This document shows positions 27,698 to 39,659 of a stretch of DNA of 64,000 bases, piece by piece. Both the position numbers and the translations under genes were made by a program. The stretch comes from Ectopseudomonas composti (GTDB lineage Bacteria > Pseudomonadota > Gammaproteobacteria > Pseudomonadales > Pseudomonadaceae). Below the pieces are notes generated by a model that did not search any database, had not been told where the DNA came from, and saw only the letters and a program-made list of their open reading frames with translations. The DNA is taken from positions 434,001 through 498,000 of the forward strand of contig NZ_FOWP01000001.1 in assembly GCF_900115475.1 (NCBI RefSeq). Reading direction: 5' to 3'. Numbering within the stretch: position 1 is the stretch's first letter; every line of letters starts with the position of its first letter.

Positions 27698-28144
27698 TTA
27701 AGCAGCGACCACGACCACCTTGACGGTGGCTTCGACGTCGGTGTGCAGGTGCACAGCTACGTCGTATTCGCCAACCTGGCGAATGGTGCCGTTCGGCAGA
27801 CGAACTTCAGCTTTGGCCACTTCAACGCCGGAGGCGGTCAGGGCGTCAGCGATGTCGTGGGTGCCGATGGAACCGAACAGCTTGCCTTCATCGCCAGCGG
27901 TGGCGGTGATGGTGACTTCCAGCTCTGCCAGCTGAGCAGCGCGAGTTTCAGCAGAAGCTTTCTTCTCGGCAGCAGCTTTTTCCAGCTCGGCACGACGTGC
28001 TTCGAAAGCAGCAACGTTGGCTTCGGTGGCAGCGGTAGCTTTGCCTTGCGGCAGCAGGAAGTTACGGCCGTAACCGGCTTTAACATTCACTTTGTCGCCC
28101 AGGTTGCCCAGATTGGCGATTTTTTCCAGCAGGATGACTTCCAT
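27698..28144 (-). CDS. rplI: 50S ribosomal protein L9
   Basis: This 148-residue protein has the L9 N-terminal domain ([30 protein letters not shown]), a long Ala/Glu/Lys central helix, and a C-terminal RNA-binding domain ([16 protein letters not shown]). It binds 23S rRNA. It is the last gene of the rpsF-rpsR-(DUF2232)-rplI operon, 21 bases after the membrane-protein gene. Length is that of the Pseudomonas protein. Confidence 0.97.
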   Translation of the reverse strand: MEVILLEKIANLGNLGDKVNVKAGYGRNFLLPQGKATAATEANVAAFEARRAELEKAAAEKKASAETRAAQLAELEVTITATAGDEGKLFGSIGTHDIADALTASGVEVAKAEVRLPNGTIRQVGEYDVAVHLHTDVEATVKVVVVAA

Positions 28145-28165
28145 TTGGGTCTTACCTCTTAACTT

Positions 28166-29059
28166 TTAACCTTCACCGTTCGCAGAGCCCGGGCCATTCT
28201 TGCGCGCCAGGCGACCGCGAAAATCAAACAGACTGTCGACGATGGCCAAGACCACCAGTAACGGATAGATCAGTTGCATGAACAGCAGCAACGTGATGTA
28301 CATGCCCACCAGCCAGAAGCGAGCGAGCCCACCCTTCTCCACCAAGCCATGCACCAGGGCGATCCCGGCGAACAGCAGCGGCACACTGCAAAGCGGCGTG
28401 AGCATGGCCAACTGCGGCCCCAGATTGGGACCTAGGATCATGCCCGCCAGCAGCAACAGCGCCTGCGGCAGAGACAGTCTCAGGGCGCGAAATTCGCGAC
28501 CAAAACCGCCAGGGTTGTACAACACGGCCTGCCAGTAACGCCCAAGAATCAGGCTCAGCAAGCTCAGGACTTGCAGCAAGGCCGCCAATAATCCGGTCAG
28601 TACCGGTGCGATCAAAGCCTCGAGACGCTCGCGTTCACTCACCGCCAATTGCTGGTGAGCCCCATCGAACATGGTCGGCAGGAGCTTCTGCAGCTCACCG
28701 GCCATGGCCGCGATGGGTTCGCGGAACACCGCCCCAAGAACAAATCCGTACACCAGGCCCAGTGCCACACTGCTCAGCAGTATGCGGTTCCAGGTCCAGT
28801 TGGCGCGTAACAACAACGCCAACCCCAGCGCGCCGACCAGCACCAACAAGGTGCGCGGTTCGCCGAAATACCACCAGGCAATCGCCGGAAGCATGGCCCA
28901 GACCAGGATGCCCATGGCATCACTGGCTCCACGCCGCAACAGCACCAGGCTGCCAGCGGCTGCACTCAACCAGAACAACAGCGGCATCGCTGCCGATCCC
29001 ACCACCACGAGGGTGGCCTGCATACGGCCGCGCATGATGTATTCAGCCAGGGCGCGCAT
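28166..29059 (-). CDS. DUF2232-like integral membrane protein in the rpsR-rplI operon
   Basis: This 297-residue protein is almost wholly hydrophobic, with about eight predicted membrane helices. Segments include LVVVGSAAMPLLFWL, LVLVGALGLALLL and LFMQLIYPLLVVLA. It ends in a short basic tail. It resembles the YybS/DUF2232 family found between rpsR and rplI in gammaproteobacteria. The function is unknown; no catalytic motif is visible. AAGGA lies ten bases before the ATG at 29059. Position inside a ribosomal operon suggests housekeeping expression. Confidence 0.8.
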   Translation of the reverse strand: MRALAEYIMRGRMQATLVVVGSAAMPLLFWLSAAAGSLVLLRRGASDAMGILVWAMLPAIAWWYFGEPRTLLVLVGALGLALLLRANWTWNRILLSSVALGLVYGFVLGAVFREPIAAMAGELQKLLPTMFDGAHQQLAVSERERLEALIAPVLTGLLAALLQVLSLLSLILGRYWQAVLYNPGGFGREFRALRLSLPQALLLLAGMILGPNLGPQLAMLTPLCSVPLLFAGIALVHGLVEKGGLARFWLVGMYITLLLFMQLIYPLLVVLAIVDSLFDFRGRLARKNGPGSANGEG

Positions 29060-29095
29060 GCGATCTATTCCTTAACTCTTGTCGACTGTCCGGTC

Positions 29096-29326
29096 TCAGC
29101 GGCCGTGGCTGTCGGTGTAGGGCAGCAGGGCCAGGAAGCGGGCGCGCTTGATAGCGGTGGCCAGCTGACGCTGATAACGAGCCTTGGTACCGGTGATACG
29201 GCTAGGAACGATTTTGCCGGTTTCCGAGATGTAGGCTTTCAGGGTGTTGAGATCTTTGAAATCGATCTCTTTCACGTCTTCAGCGGTGAAGCGGCAGAAT
29301 TTACGACGACGGAAGAAACGTGCCAT
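29096..29326 (-). CDS. rpsR: 30S ribosomal protein S18
   Basis: This 76-residue basic protein begins [13 protein letters not shown] and contains [23 protein letters not shown], the S18 signature. It binds S6 and 16S rRNA on the platform of the small subunit. It follows rpsF by 28 bases and shares its transcript. Confidence 0.98.
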   Translation of the reverse strand: MARFFRRRKFCRFTAEDVKEIDFKDLNTLKAYISETGKIVPSRITGTKARYQRQLATAIKRARFLALLPYTDSHGR

Positions 29327-29354
29327 GTGATTGGCTCCTCAATAGATCCGTGGA

Positions 29355-29777
29355 TTACTCGTCAGCGTTGTCGCTGTCGTTGCTGTCGCTGTCATCGCCG
29401 TCGTTGGACTCGGCGTTTTCAGGACGTTCACGACGCTCGCGGCGCTCACTGCGGTTTTCTTCGGCCTTCAGCATCTCGGACTGGCCAGTGACGGCCTCGT
29501 CGCGACGGATGACCAGGTTACGGATCACGGCGTCGTTGTAGCGGAAGTTGTCTTCCAGCTCGGCCAGGGCCTTGCCGGTGCACTCTACGTTGAGCATCAC
29601 GTAGTGGGCTTTGTGGACGTTGTTGATGGCGTAAGCCAGCTGACGACGACCCCAGTCTTCCAGGCGGTGAATCTTGCCACCGTCTTCTTCGATCAGCTTG
29701 GTGTAACGCTCGACCATGCCGCCGACTTGCTCGCTCTGGTCCGGGTGAACCAGAAAGATGATTTCGTAATGACGCAT
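29355..29777 (-). CDS. rpsF: 30S ribosomal protein S6
   Basis: This 140-residue protein has the S6 core ([35 protein letters not shown]) and a C-terminal extension. The extension is Arg/Glu-rich ([12 protein letters not shown]) and then Asp/Asn/Ser-rich, ending in DNADE. Such tails are modified by the glutamate ligase RimK in some gammaproteobacteria, and the terminal Glu here permits that. It is the first gene of the S6-S18-L9 operon, preceded by a structured leader. Confidence 0.97.
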   Translation of the reverse strand: MRHYEIIFLVHPDQSEQVGGMVERYTKLIEEDGGKIHRLEDWGRRQLAYAINNVHKAHYVMLNVECTGKALAELEDNFRYNDAVIRNLVIRRDEAVTGQSEMLKAEENRSERRERRERPENAESNDGDDSDSNDSDNADE

Positions 29778-29798
29778 AAATGCTCCTTACGGGTTGTA

Positions 29799-29822
29799 GC
29801 CTGCCAACTAAGGTGGTCAGGC
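29799..29822 (-). promoter_or_regulatory. Candidate rpsF leader hairpin
   Basis: The 5' leader of rpsF can form GCCTG/CAGGC extended by CCA/TGG with one bulge, followed by ACAACCCG just before the AGGAG. Leaders of S6 operons in several bacteria bind the S6-S18 complex for feedback control. The match to that motif is suggestive, not proven. Confidence 0.35.
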
Positions 29823-29866
29823 AAGGAGTGGGTTTTCTCGTGATGAGCTTGCCGGGTGGTAGGCGC

Positions 29867-29890
29867 AAAAAGGCCTGCCGTCACGGCAAG
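29867..29890 (-). terminator. rnr-rlmB terminator
   Basis: On the minus strand CTTGCCG/CGGCAGG (7 pairs, one wobble, loop TGA) is followed by CCTTTTT. It ends the rnr-rlmB transcript before the rpsF leader. Confidence 0.7.
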
Positions 29891-29951
29891 GGGCGCCATT
29901 CTAGAGAAGCCCCCTGCCGCACGCAAGACGAATTGGCGATTATTTGAGCAG

Positions 29952-30704
29952 TCAGCCCTTGCGCTTGGCCTGACGCTGACGCACCGCCTCGAACAGGCAG
30001 ACCCCAGTGGCAACCGAGACGTTGAGGCTGCTGACACTGCCGCTCATGGGCAGCTTGACCAGATAATCGCAGTGCTCGCGGGTCAAACGGCGCATGCCCT
30101 TGCCCTCGGCCCCCATGATCAGCACCGTTGGCCCGGTCATGTCCTGCTGGTAGACCTCCTGCTCGGCCTCGCCGGCCGTACCCACCACCCACAGGCCACG
30201 CTGCTGCAACTTCTCCAGACTGCGCGCCAGGTTGGTCACTGCCACCAGCGGAATCACCTCGGCAGCACCGCAGGCCACCTTGCGCACCGTGGCGTTGAGG
30301 GTGGCCGATTTGTCCTTGGGTACGATCACCGCCAGCGCACCGGCGGCATCTGCGGTACGCAGGCAAGCCCCCAGGTTGTGCGGGTCGGTCACGCCATCGA
30401 GCACCAGCAGCAAAGGCGGACCTTCGCTGCGATCGAGTAACTCTTCGAGCATCGCCTCCCCCCAGACCTGACTGGGGCTGACATCGGCAACCACCCCCTG
30501 GTGCACGCCCTCGACCCAGGCATCCATCTCGCGGCGCTCGCACTGCCCCACTTTTACGCGAGACTGCGCAGCCAGCTCCAGCAAGGGTTGCACCCGAGGA
30601 TCACTGCGACCATCGGCCAGCCAGACCTGCTTCACCCGCTTGGGGTGATGACGCAGCAAGGCTTCTACAGCATGTACGCCGTAGATCTTTTCCAGATCAC
30701 TCAT
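29952..30704 (-). CDS. rlmB: 23S rRNA (Gm2251) 2'-O-methyltransferase
   Basis: This 250-residue SPOUT enzyme has an N-terminal substrate-binding domain (IYGVHAVEALLRHHPKRV). The SAM-binding trefoil knot shows VLDGVTDPHNLGACLRTAD, VLIMGAEGKGMRRLTREHCD and SLNVSVATGVCLFEA. It methylates the ribose of G2251 in 23S rRNA. The start overlaps the rnr stop by four bases, giving translational coupling with the exoribonuclease, an arrangement common to gammaproteobacteria. Confidence 0.95.
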   Translation of the reverse strand: MSDLEKIYGVHAVEALLRHHPKRVKQVWLADGRSDPRVQPLLELAAQSRVKVGQCERREMDAWVEGVHQGVVADVSPSQVWGEAMLEELLDRSEGPPLLLVLDGVTDPHNLGACLRTADAAGALAVIVPKDKSATLNATVRKVACGAAEVIPLVAVTNLARSLEKLQQRGLWVVGTAGEAEQEVYQQDMTGPTVLIMGAEGKGMRRLTREHCDYLVKLPMSGSVSSLNVSVATGVCLFEAVRQRQAKRKG

Positions 30705-33208
30705 GACTTGGCCTTACGCTTGCGCGGCTTACCAGCAGGTGGTGGGGCGCTGTCGCTACGTCCGGCGCCTTTGCGCGAACCGCCGGCCGGCTTGCTCGCC
30801 GATTTCCCGGCAGCACCTTTGCCACTCGCACCCTTGCCAGCCTTGGCGCCAGCCAACAGCGCCTTCTTCACATCCCGGCTCTTCTGCACGTCGGTATTGC
30901 CCATACCGCTCGGCTTACCGCCACGACGCACATCATCACCCTTGCCGGCCTTGTCCTGACTCAGCTCGAAATCGATCTTGCGCTCGTCCAGGTCGACGCG
31001 CATGACCTTGACCTCGACGCTGTCGCCAAGGCGGAAGCTGCGGCCACTGCGCTCGCCAGACAGGCGATGGTGAACCGGATCGAAGTGGTAGTAGTCGGCC
31101 GGCAGCGCGGTCACGTGTACCAGGCCCTCGACATAGATGTCGCGCAGCTCGACGAAGATGCCGAAACCGGTCACCGCGGTGATCACACCGGCGAAGGTCT
31201 CACCGACGCGATCCTGCATGAACTCGCACTTGAGCCAGTTGACCACGTCACGCGTCGCCTCGTCGGCACGGCGCTCGGTCATCGAGCATTGCTCGCCGAG
31301 TTTTTCCAGGGTCGCCTCGTCGTACGGATAGATGCGCGCCTTGGGCATGATCGCCGCGCCGGCACGCTCCACATGCTTGGTGTCGCGCTTGGAGCGGACC
31401 ACGCTGCGAATGGCGCGATGCACCAGCAGGTCGGGGTAGCGACGGATCGGCGAGGTGAAGTGGGTATACGCCTCGTAATTGAGACCGAAGTGCCCTTCAT
31501 TCTGCGCGCTGTACACCGCCTGACTCAGCGAACGCAGCATCACGGTCTGGATCAGGTGATAGTCCGGGCGCTCACGGATGCTTTCCAGCAGGCGCTGGTA
31601 GTCCTTGGGCGACGGACCGTCCTTGGACTTGCCACGCTGCAGCGACAGTCCCAGCTCGCCGAGGAAGGCCTTGAGTTTCTCCAGTCGCTCCGGCGGCGGG
31701 CCATCGTGCACGCGATACAGCGACGGGATCTCGTGATCCTGCATGAAACGCGCGGTGGCCACGTTGGCGGCCAACATGCACTCTTCGATCAGCTTGTGCG
31801 CGTCATTACGCTGGGTTGGGCGGATTTCGTCGATCTTGCGGTCGGTGCCGAAGACGATGCGTGTTTCCTGCGTCTCGAAGTCGATGGCGCCACGCTCGTG
31901 ACGGGCTGCGACCAGCACCTGATACAGCGCATAGAGCTGATTGAGGTGCGGCAGGACTTCCTTGTACTCGCTGCGCAGGGACTTGCCCTCGCTGCTCTTG
32001 GGATCTTCCAGCATCAGGCTGACCTTGTTGTAGGTCAGCCGTGCGTGGGAGTGGATCACCGCCTCGTAGAACTTGTAGTCGACCATCTGACCGCTCTTGG
32101 ACATGGTCATTTCGCAGACCATGGCCAGGCGATCGACGTGCGGATTGAGCGAGCACAGGCCGTTGGACAGCTCCTCCGGCAGCATCGGCACGACACGCTC
32201 GGGGAAGTACACCGAGTTGCCACGCTCGACCGCCTCGGCATCCAGCGCCGAGCCGACCTTGACGTAGTGCGAGACGTCGGCGATGGCCACGTAGAGTTTC
32301 CAGCCACCGGAGAACAGCTTCCAGCGACTGCTGTTCTTCTCGCAGTAAACAGCATCGTCGAAGTCGCGGGCGTCTTCACCGTCGATGGTGACGAAAGGCA
32401 GATGGCGCAGGTCGACGCGCTTCTCCTTGTCCTTCTCATCCACTTCGGGCTTGAGCTTGCGCGCTTCCTTGACCACCGCCTCGGGCCAGACGTGCGGAAT
32501 GTCGTAGCTGCGCAGCGCCACGTCGATCTCCATGCCCGGCGCCATGTAATTACCGATCACCTCAACGATGTCACCCTGCGGCTGGAAGCGCTGCGTAGGC
32601 CAGTGGGTGATCTTGATTTCGACGAACTGGCCGATGCGCGCACCGGCAGTACGGCCCGGCGTGACCAGCACTTCCTGCTGGATCTTGGGATTGTCAGCGA
32701 CGACGAAGCCAATGCCGTTCTCTTCGTAGTAACGGCCGACGATGCTCTCATGCGCACGCTCGATCACTTCGACGATGCCGCCTTCACGGCGGCCGCGACG
32801 GTCGAAACCGGCCACGCGCACCAGCGCCCGGTCACGATCGAACACCAGGCGCATCTGCGCCGGGCTGAGGAACAGGTCGTCACTGCCGTCATCCGGCACC
32901 AGGAAGCCAAAGCCGTCGCGGTGACCGCTGATGCGACCGCAGATCAGATCGAGCTTGTCCACCGGGGCGTAAGTGCCACGGCGGGTATAGATCAGCTGAC
33001 CGTCGCGCTCCATTGCGCGCAGTCGGCGTCGCAGGGCTTCGAGCTGATCTTCGGTATGCAAACCGAACTCTTCGACCAGTTGCTCACGACTGGCAGGCGC
33101 ACCGCGCTCGGCCAGATGCGAAAGAATCAGCTCACGGCTGGGGATAGGGTTGTCGTATTTTTCCGCCTCGCGGGCGGCCTCGGGATCGAGGGATTGCCAA
33201 TCGGCCAT
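30701..33208 (-). CDS. rnr: Ribonuclease R
   Basis: This 835-residue 3'-5' exoribonuclease has a winged-helix N-terminus (REQLVEEFGLHTEDQLEALRRR, interrupted here to the first 20 or so), two cold-shock domains, and the RNB catalytic domain with DGEDARDFDDAVYCEK. An S1 domain (GVITAVTGFGIFVELRD) and a Lys/Gly/Ala/Ser-rich basic tail end it. The aspartates of the RNB motif bind Mg2+. It degrades structured RNA and matures rRNA and tmRNA. It is coupled to rlmB downstream. The basic tail of about 90 residues, rich in AGK repeats, is long but typical for Pseudomonas. Confidence 0.97.
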   Translation of the reverse strand: MADWQSLDPEAAREAEKYDNPIPSRELILSHLAERGAPASREQLVEEFGLHTEDQLEALRRRLRAMERDGQLIYTRRGTYAPVDKLDLICGRISGHRDGFGFLVPDDGSDDLFLSPAQMRLVFDRDRALVRVAGFDRRGRREGGIVEVIERAHESIVGRYYEENGIGFVVADNPKIQQEVLVTPGRTAGARIGQFVEIKITHWPTQRFQPQGDIVEVIGNYMAPGMEIDVALRSYDIPHVWPEAVVKEARKLKPEVDEKDKEKRVDLRHLPFVTIDGEDARDFDDAVYCEKNSSRWKLFSGGWKLYVAIADVSHYVKVGSALDAEAVERGNSVYFPERVVPMLPEELSNGLCSLNPHVDRLAMVCEMTMSKSGQMVDYKFYEAVIHSHARLTYNKVSLMLEDPKSSEGKSLRSEYKEVLPHLNQLYALYQVLVAARHERGAIDFETQETRIVFGTDRKIDEIRPTQRNDAHKLIEECMLAANVATARFMQDHEIPSLYRVHDGPPPERLEKLKAFLGELGLSLQRGKSKDGPSPKDYQRLLESIRERPDYHLIQTVMLRSLSQAVYSAQNEGHFGLNYEAYTHFTSPIRRYPDLLVHRAIRSVVRSKRDTKHVERAGAAIMPKARIYPYDEATLEKLGEQCSMTERRADEATRDVVNWLKCEFMQDRVGETFAGVITAVTGFGIFVELRDIYVEGLVHVTALPADYYHFDPVHHRLSGERSGRSFRLGDSVEVKVMRVDLDERKIDFELSQDKAGKGDDVRRGGKPSGMGNTDVQKSRDVKKALLAGAKAGKGASGKGAAGKSASKPAGGSRKGAGRSDSAPPPAGKPRKRKAKS

Positions 33209-33323
33209 GTAAAGAGGATTACCTATGCTTATGTATAAAGGTGTATGCCATATGCCTATTGAAGCGCGAAAAAGGCATCCGGGGCAGCTTTTCCGGTGAC
33301 AATAATTTTTTTGGGGTCAGGGG

Positions 33324-33352
33324 TTTACAAGGTAAATGCCCGCCCGTATAGT
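33324..33352 (+). promoter_or_regulatory. Sigma70 promoter of the tRNA-Leu pair
   Basis: TTTACA (33324-33329), a 17-base spacer and TATAGT (33347-33352), followed by the GC-rich discriminator TCGCGCCC, fit a strong, stringently controlled stable-RNA promoter. It lies 63 bases before the first tRNA. Confidence 0.75.
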
Positions 33353-33415
33353 TCGCGCCCACAGCGTCGAGCAGACGTTGTAACACGAAGCAGATGATGA
33401 TTCATCGGTTTCTGT

Positions 33416-33502
33416 GCCCAGGTGGCGGAATTGGTAGACGCGCTGGTTTCAGGTATCAGTGACTTAACGGTCGTGGAAGTTCGAGTCTTCTCCTGGGCAC
33501 CA
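33416..33502 (+). tRNA. tRNA-Leu(CAG), copy 1
   Basis: An 87-base class II tRNA. The acceptor stem is GCCCAGG/CCTGGGC with CCA encoded (33500-33502). The anticodon stem CTGGT/ATCAG has loop TTCAGGT with anticodon CAG at 33450-33452. The long variable arm is TGAC-TTAACG-GTCG, and the T arm has TTCGAGT. It reads CTG, the main Leu codon in GC-rich genomes. Confidence 0.97.
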
Positions 33503-33585
33503 AATTCGTGAAGTGGTTTGATAACCCACTTTGCAAATAAACGGATGCAACGCTCCGTGTCGGTAACGACGAACATTGCTGCAGT

Positions 33586-33672
33586 GCCCAGGTGGCGGAA
33601 TTGGTAGACGCGCTGGTTTCAGGTATCAGTGGTGGCAACACCGTGGAAGTTCGAGTCTTCTCCTGGGCACCA
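33586..33672 (+). tRNA. tRNA-Leu(CAG), copy 2
   Basis: Identical to copy 1 except for 11 bases in the variable arm (33632-33642), which becomes GGTG-GCAA-CACC. The anticodon CAG is at 33620-33622 and CCA at 33670-33672 is encoded. It shares the upstream promoter and the terminator at 33679-33708. Confidence 0.97.
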
Positions 33673-33678
33673 AAATTC

Positions 33679-33708
33679 AAAAAACCGAGTCAAATGACTC
33701 GGTTTTTT
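33679..33708 (+). terminator. tRNA-Leu operon terminator
   Basis: Arms AAAAAACCGAGTCA (33679-33692) and TGACTCGGTTTTTT (33695-33708) form a 14-bp stem with a T-run, seven bases after the second CCA. Confidence 0.92.
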
Positions 33709-33716
33709 ATTGTCCC

Positions 33717-33793
33717 AAAAAAGCTGCAAGCGTGTTCTCCGGGCATGCGCCGGCAAGCCTTTCGCTCTTACTTAAGGCTTGCGGCTTGTAGCT
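33717..33793 (-). terminator. Palindromic repeat acting as chemoreceptor gene terminator
   Basis: On the minus strand AGCTACAAGC (33784-33793) and GCTTGCAGCT (33722-33731) pair at 9 of 10 positions and are followed by six T. It begins a few bases after the chemoreceptor stop. A related element lies at 38706-38774. Confidence 0.65.
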
Positions 33794-33797
33794 GCCC

Positions 33798-35732
33798 CTA
33801 TACCCTGAACTGACCCAGACTGGCCTTGAGCTGCGCCGCCAATTCATCCAGCACACGCGCATTGCCGGCAATCGCTGCCACGGCCTCCGCCGCGTGCTGC
33901 GCTTCGGCATGGATGACCTCAACACGCCCACGCACCGCCCCCGCCCCTTCGGCCTGATGAGCCGCCGCCTGAGTTGCCGCATTGATGGCGCCATGCACTT
34001 CATCTACCGACTGCTGCACCGATTGCTGCAGACGGGCACTGTCACGCAGCACCTCCAGCCCCTGACCACCCTGCTCGCCCGCCTGAGCGATGGCCGCCAC
34101 CGCCTCCTGCGCCCCGCGCTGCAGTGCAGTGATATGGGTCTGGATATCACCAGTCGACTGCTGCGTCTTGCTCGCCAGGGCTCGCACCTCGTCCGCCACC
34201 ACCGCGAAGCCACGACCACTCTCACCAGCACGCGCCGCTTCGATCGCAGCATTCAGCGCCAACAGGTTGGTCTGCTCGGCAATGGATTGAATGACCGTCA
34301 GCACCACTTCGATCTGTTCGCTCTGCTTGGCCAGTCGCTCGATCACCGCCGAACCGTCCGCAACCCGCGCAACAAGCCCCTCGATCAGTGAAGACAGGCG
34401 CTGAGCGATGACAGCATTCTCGCGCGCCGCGGCACGGATGGTCTCCACACGCTGCAACGCCTCCTGCATCGCCTGACTCTCGGCCTGCGCTTCGTCTGCC
34501 ATCTGCTCTAGCGCCTGCAGGCTGCCTGCCACTTCGTCACGCTGGCGACCAGCCGCCGACTCGGCTGCCGCACCACGTTGGGTCAGACTGCGAATCTGCT
34601 CGCTCGTACGCAGGGCCACCTCACCGGACTCACGCACAATGGGCTGCAGCTTATCCATGAAGCGGTTGACCGCCCCCGCCATCGCCCCCACTTCGTCCTG
34701 ACTGTGGATATCGACACGCCGAGTCAGATCCCCCTCGCCTGCGGCCAGATCGTTGAGCGCATCACTGAGCAGACGCAGGCGGCTCAGCACCCGCCACCCG
34801 AGCACGAGCGCCACCACAACCAAGGCTAGAACGCCGACCAGAAGCAAGCCCAAGGCGATATTCCAGCGCAACCCGTCCGCCGCCTGACGCACCGACTCAC
34901 CGCCATTGCGTGCCATCTCCTGGGTGTAGCGCTCAGCCGACAGCAAGCGCTCGCGCAGCGTTCGCGCAGTTTCCTCAGAAGCACCCGACAGACTGCTGTC
35001 GACCAGCTTGCCGGCACCTTCGACCAGCGTATTGAAACGCCCATCGAGCGCCTGCAACTCACGCTCGACTACATCGAGCGACAAGCCCATCTGGATCTTG
35101 CCAATGGACGCGCCCATCGGATTGATGTCCGCCTCGACGATATAGACGTTGGGGTTACGCGAGGCAGCATCGACCAGCTTATCGAGCGGAGAAGCGCCTT
35201 GACCGGTAGCGATGAGGGCGCGCACCTGCTCATTGCTACGATTGAAATTACGCGTCAGACGCTGGCCTTCGGCATCATAGATAACGGCGAAGAGCACGGC
35301 AGGATCCTGCTGCGCGATACGCGTCAGAGCCGTCAGCGCCGGAATGTCGAGATCCCAGATGGATTTAGGCGCGACCCCGGCCAGCAGTTGCGCGAGCGAT
35401 TGGCCTGACTGCTTGAGACTGCCCTCCAGCACACTACGCAGTTGCGCCTGCTCGCCTTTGAGTTGCGTCGAGAGCCCTTCAACCAGACGCGAACGGGTAT
35501 TCTGCGAAAGCGCCGTGAGCCCCTGGCTCATCTCCTGCTGCGCGACGTTCAGTTCCTGCCCCAGACGCAGACTCTCGCCCCCCAGACGCTGAGCGAGATC
35601 TTCGACCATGTCGTTCACCGAGGCACGCATCAACCACACAGCCAGCCCCACCTGCACCAACATGGCCAAGCCGAGCGCAATGAACACCGGACGCAACAGA
35701 CGACTGCGCAACATCGAGATAATGGCGAACAC
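33798..35732 (-). CDS. Methyl-accepting chemotaxis protein
   Basis: This 644-residue chemoreceptor has a first membrane helix ([20 protein letters not shown]), a periplasmic sensor of about 250 residues, a second helix ([20 protein letters not shown]) and a HAMP domain. The cytoplasmic signalling domain has the hairpin tip [20 protein letters not shown] and [18 protein letters not shown]. It signals to CheA through CheW. Start is GTG at 35732, with GGAG eight bases upstream. The sensor resembles a single-cache type ([34 protein letters not shown]); the ligand is unknown. No C-terminal CheR pentapeptide is seen. Confidence 0.93.
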   Translation of the reverse strand: MFAIISMLRSRLLRPVFIALGLAMLVQVGLAVWLMRASVNDMVEDLAQRLGGESLRLGQELNVAQQEMSQGLTALSQNTRSRLVEGLSTQLKGEQAQLRSVLEGSLKQSGQSLAQLLAGVAPKSIWDLDIPALTALTRIAQQDPAVLFAVIYDAEGQRLTRNFNRSNEQVRALIATGQGASPLDKLVDAASRNPNVYIVEADINPMGASIGKIQMGLSLDVVERELQALDGRFNTLVEGAGKLVDSSLSGASEETARTLRERLLSAERYTQEMARNGGESVRQAADGLRWNIALGLLLVGVLALVVVALVLGWRVLSRLRLLSDALNDLAAGEGDLTRRVDIHSQDEVGAMAGAVNRFMDKLQPIVRESGEVALRTSEQIRSLTQRGAAAESAAGRQRDEVAGSLQALEQMADEAQAESQAMQEALQRVETIRAAARENAVIAQRLSSLIEGLVARVADGSAVIERLAKQSEQIEVVLTVIQSIAEQTNLLALNAAIEAARAGESGRGFAVVADEVRALASKTQQSTGDIQTHITALQRGAQEAVAAIAQAGEQGGQGLEVLRDSARLQQSVQQSVDEVHGAINAATQAAAHQAEGAGAVRGRVEVIHAEAQHAAEAVAAIAGNARVLDELAAQLKASLGQFRV

Positions 35733-35823
35733 TGACGACTCTCCTCAACGAACCTGATCGTTATAACGGCAACTCTGACGATTTATTGAGCGCACGCAAG
35801 CTTCGTGCCCGTTATTCGGATAC

Positions 35824-35851
35824 GAAAAGACCGCCCGAAGGCGGTCTTTTC
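35824..35851 (-). terminator. purA terminator
   Basis: Perfect arms GAAAAGACCGCC (35824-35835) and GGCGGTCTTTTC (35840-35851) with a CGAA loop lie 19 bases after the purA stop. Confidence 0.9.
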
Positions 35852-35870
35852 ACGGATTGAACAAACTCGA

Positions 35871-38410
<2,540 letters not shown>

Positions 38411-38447
38411 TTCGCCATTCCCCTCTCGATCCGGGCGGCACAAGCCT

Positions 38448-38645
38448 TCAGTGAAGCAGATATAGAAGGGCAGTACCCAGCAACATGCTGGCCAGCCCCA
38501 TAAGGCGCAGTCGGCGGTCGGGCAGACGAGCCGCCTGCAATACCGCTCCGCGCCAGTGGCGCGGATAGAGGAAGGGCAGGATGCCTTCCAGCACCAGTAC
38601 CAGTACCAGTACCAGACACAGTGCGATGCCAAGTTCCTGCCACAT
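38448..38645 (-). CDS. Small DUF2065 (YjeT-like) membrane protein
   Basis: This 65-residue protein has two hydrophobic segments, [20 protein letters not shown] and [17 protein letters not shown], joined by a basic loop [20 protein letters not shown]. That is the DUF2065 pattern of E. coli YjeT, also found between hflC and purA. Function unknown. The start at 38645 has GGGAA just upstream; a longer in-frame ORF runs back through a terminator and is rejected. It appears to be the first gene of the hisZ-purA transcript. Confidence 0.85.
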   Translation of the reverse strand: MWQELGIALCLVLVLVLVLEGILPFLYPRHWRGAVLQAARLPDRRLRLMGLASMLLGTALLYLLH

Positions 38646-38660
38646 GATTCCCACAGACGC

Positions 38661-38684
38661 AAAAAAGCCGGGATTTTCCCGGCT
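38661..38684 (-). terminator. hflKC operon terminator
   Basis: AGCCGGGA and TCCCGGCT arms (38677-38684 and 38666-38673 on the plus strand) with a three-base loop are followed on the minus strand by six T (38661-38666). It separates hflC from the DUF2065-hisZ-purA unit. Confidence 0.88.
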
Positions 38685-38705
38685 GCCGCATGATACCACG
38701 CTCGA

Positions 38706-38774
38706 AGCTACAAGCCACAAGTTCAAGCCGCAAGTAAGCGACCGGCGCTCACGTGCGGCTTGTGGTTTGCAGCT
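38706..38774. repeat. Palindromic intergenic repeat, second copy
   Basis: Arms 38706-38721 (AGCTACAAGCCACAAG) and 38759-38774 match at 14 of 16 positions in inverted orientation, with an inner CAAGCCGCA/TGCGGCTTG stem. The sequence is related to the element at 33717-33793 but in the opposite orientation, and also sits next to a gene stop (hflC). Confidence 0.65.
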
Positions 38775-38786
38775 CGGAGCTGCTTT

Positions 38787-39659
38787 TTAGGGCTTGGATT
38801 TTTCCAGGTAGCGGAAGAAGTCGCTGCCCGGATCCAGCACCAGCACGTCGCGTTTGTCAGCGAAGCTTTCACGGTAAGCACGCAGGCTACGGTAGAAGGA
38901 GTAAAACTCCTGATCCGTACCATAGGCCGCAGCGTAGATCGAAGCAGCCCGGGCATCACCGTCACCGCGCAACTCTTCGGATTCGCGATATGCCTCAGCC
39001 AAAAGCACGCGGCGCTGACGGTCGGCGTCAGCACGAATACCTTCGGCCAGCTCACGACCCTTGGCACGGTGCTCGCGAGCCTCACGCTCACGCTCGGTAC
39101 TCATCCGCTCGAACACGCTGCGGTTGACTTCACGCGGCAGGTCGATGGCCTTGACCCGCACGTCGACCACCTCGATACCCAACTCACGCTCGGCAGCACG
39201 GTTGAGGGTAGCGGTCACGTCTGCCATCAGCGCATCACGCTCACCGGATACCGACTCATGCAGAGTGCGCTTACCGAACTGGTCACGCAGAGACGCTTCC
39301 AGACGACGCGCCAGACGCTCATCAGCGACCTGCTTCATGCCCGAGGTGGACTGATAGAAGCGCTCGGCATCCTTCACCCGCCACTTGGCATAGGCATCGA
39401 CCATCAGTGCCTTCTTCTCCAGGGTAAGGAAGCGCGACGAGGTCGAATCCAGGGTCAGCAGGCGACCATCGAAGATGCGCACCTGGTTGACGTAAGGAAT
39501 CTTCACATGCAGACCAGGTTGCACATCAGGCTGAACCACACGACCGAACTGCAGCAATACCGCGCGCTCTGTCTGCGCCACGATATAGAAGCTATTCCAT
39601 GCCACCAGGGCCACAACCACGGCCACGATCAGGCCGATCAGGGACTTGTTGTTCATCAA
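38787..39659 (-). CDS. hflC: Membrane protease regulator HflC (SPFH)
   Basis: This 290-residue protein has an N-terminal membrane anchor (LIGLIVAVVVALVAWNSFYIV) and an SPFH/band 7 domain (PGLHVKIPYVNQVRIFDGR, DVTATLNRAAERELGIEVVDVRVK), then a coiled coil. With HflK it forms a periplasmic cage around FtsH and tunes its proteolysis. Its start overlaps the hflK stop by four bases. Confidence 0.96.
   Translation of the reverse strand: MMNNKSLIGLIVAVVVALVAWNSFYIVAQTERAVLLQFGRVVQPDVQPGLHVKIPYVNQVRIFDGRLLTLDSTSSRFLTLEKKALMVDAYAKWRVKDAERFYQSTSGMKQVADERLARRLEASLRDQFGKRTLHESVSGERDALMADVTATLNRAAERELGIEVVDVRVKAIDLPREVNRSVFERMSTEREREAREHRAKGRELAEGIRADADRQRRVLLAEAYRESEELRGDGDARAASIYAAAYGTDQEFYSFYRSLRAYRESFADKRDVLVLDPGSDFFRYLEKSKP

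Noticed and set aside
31067..33238. A 723-codon plus-strand ORF opposite rnr
   Set aside because: It is the antisense frame of a well-conserved ribonuclease R gene and shows no family motif; high GC content makes long antisense frames common.
33416..33672. tRNA pair as an integration site with an island
   Set aside because: The flanking genes are core and syntenic, and no integrase or direct-repeat junction is seen.
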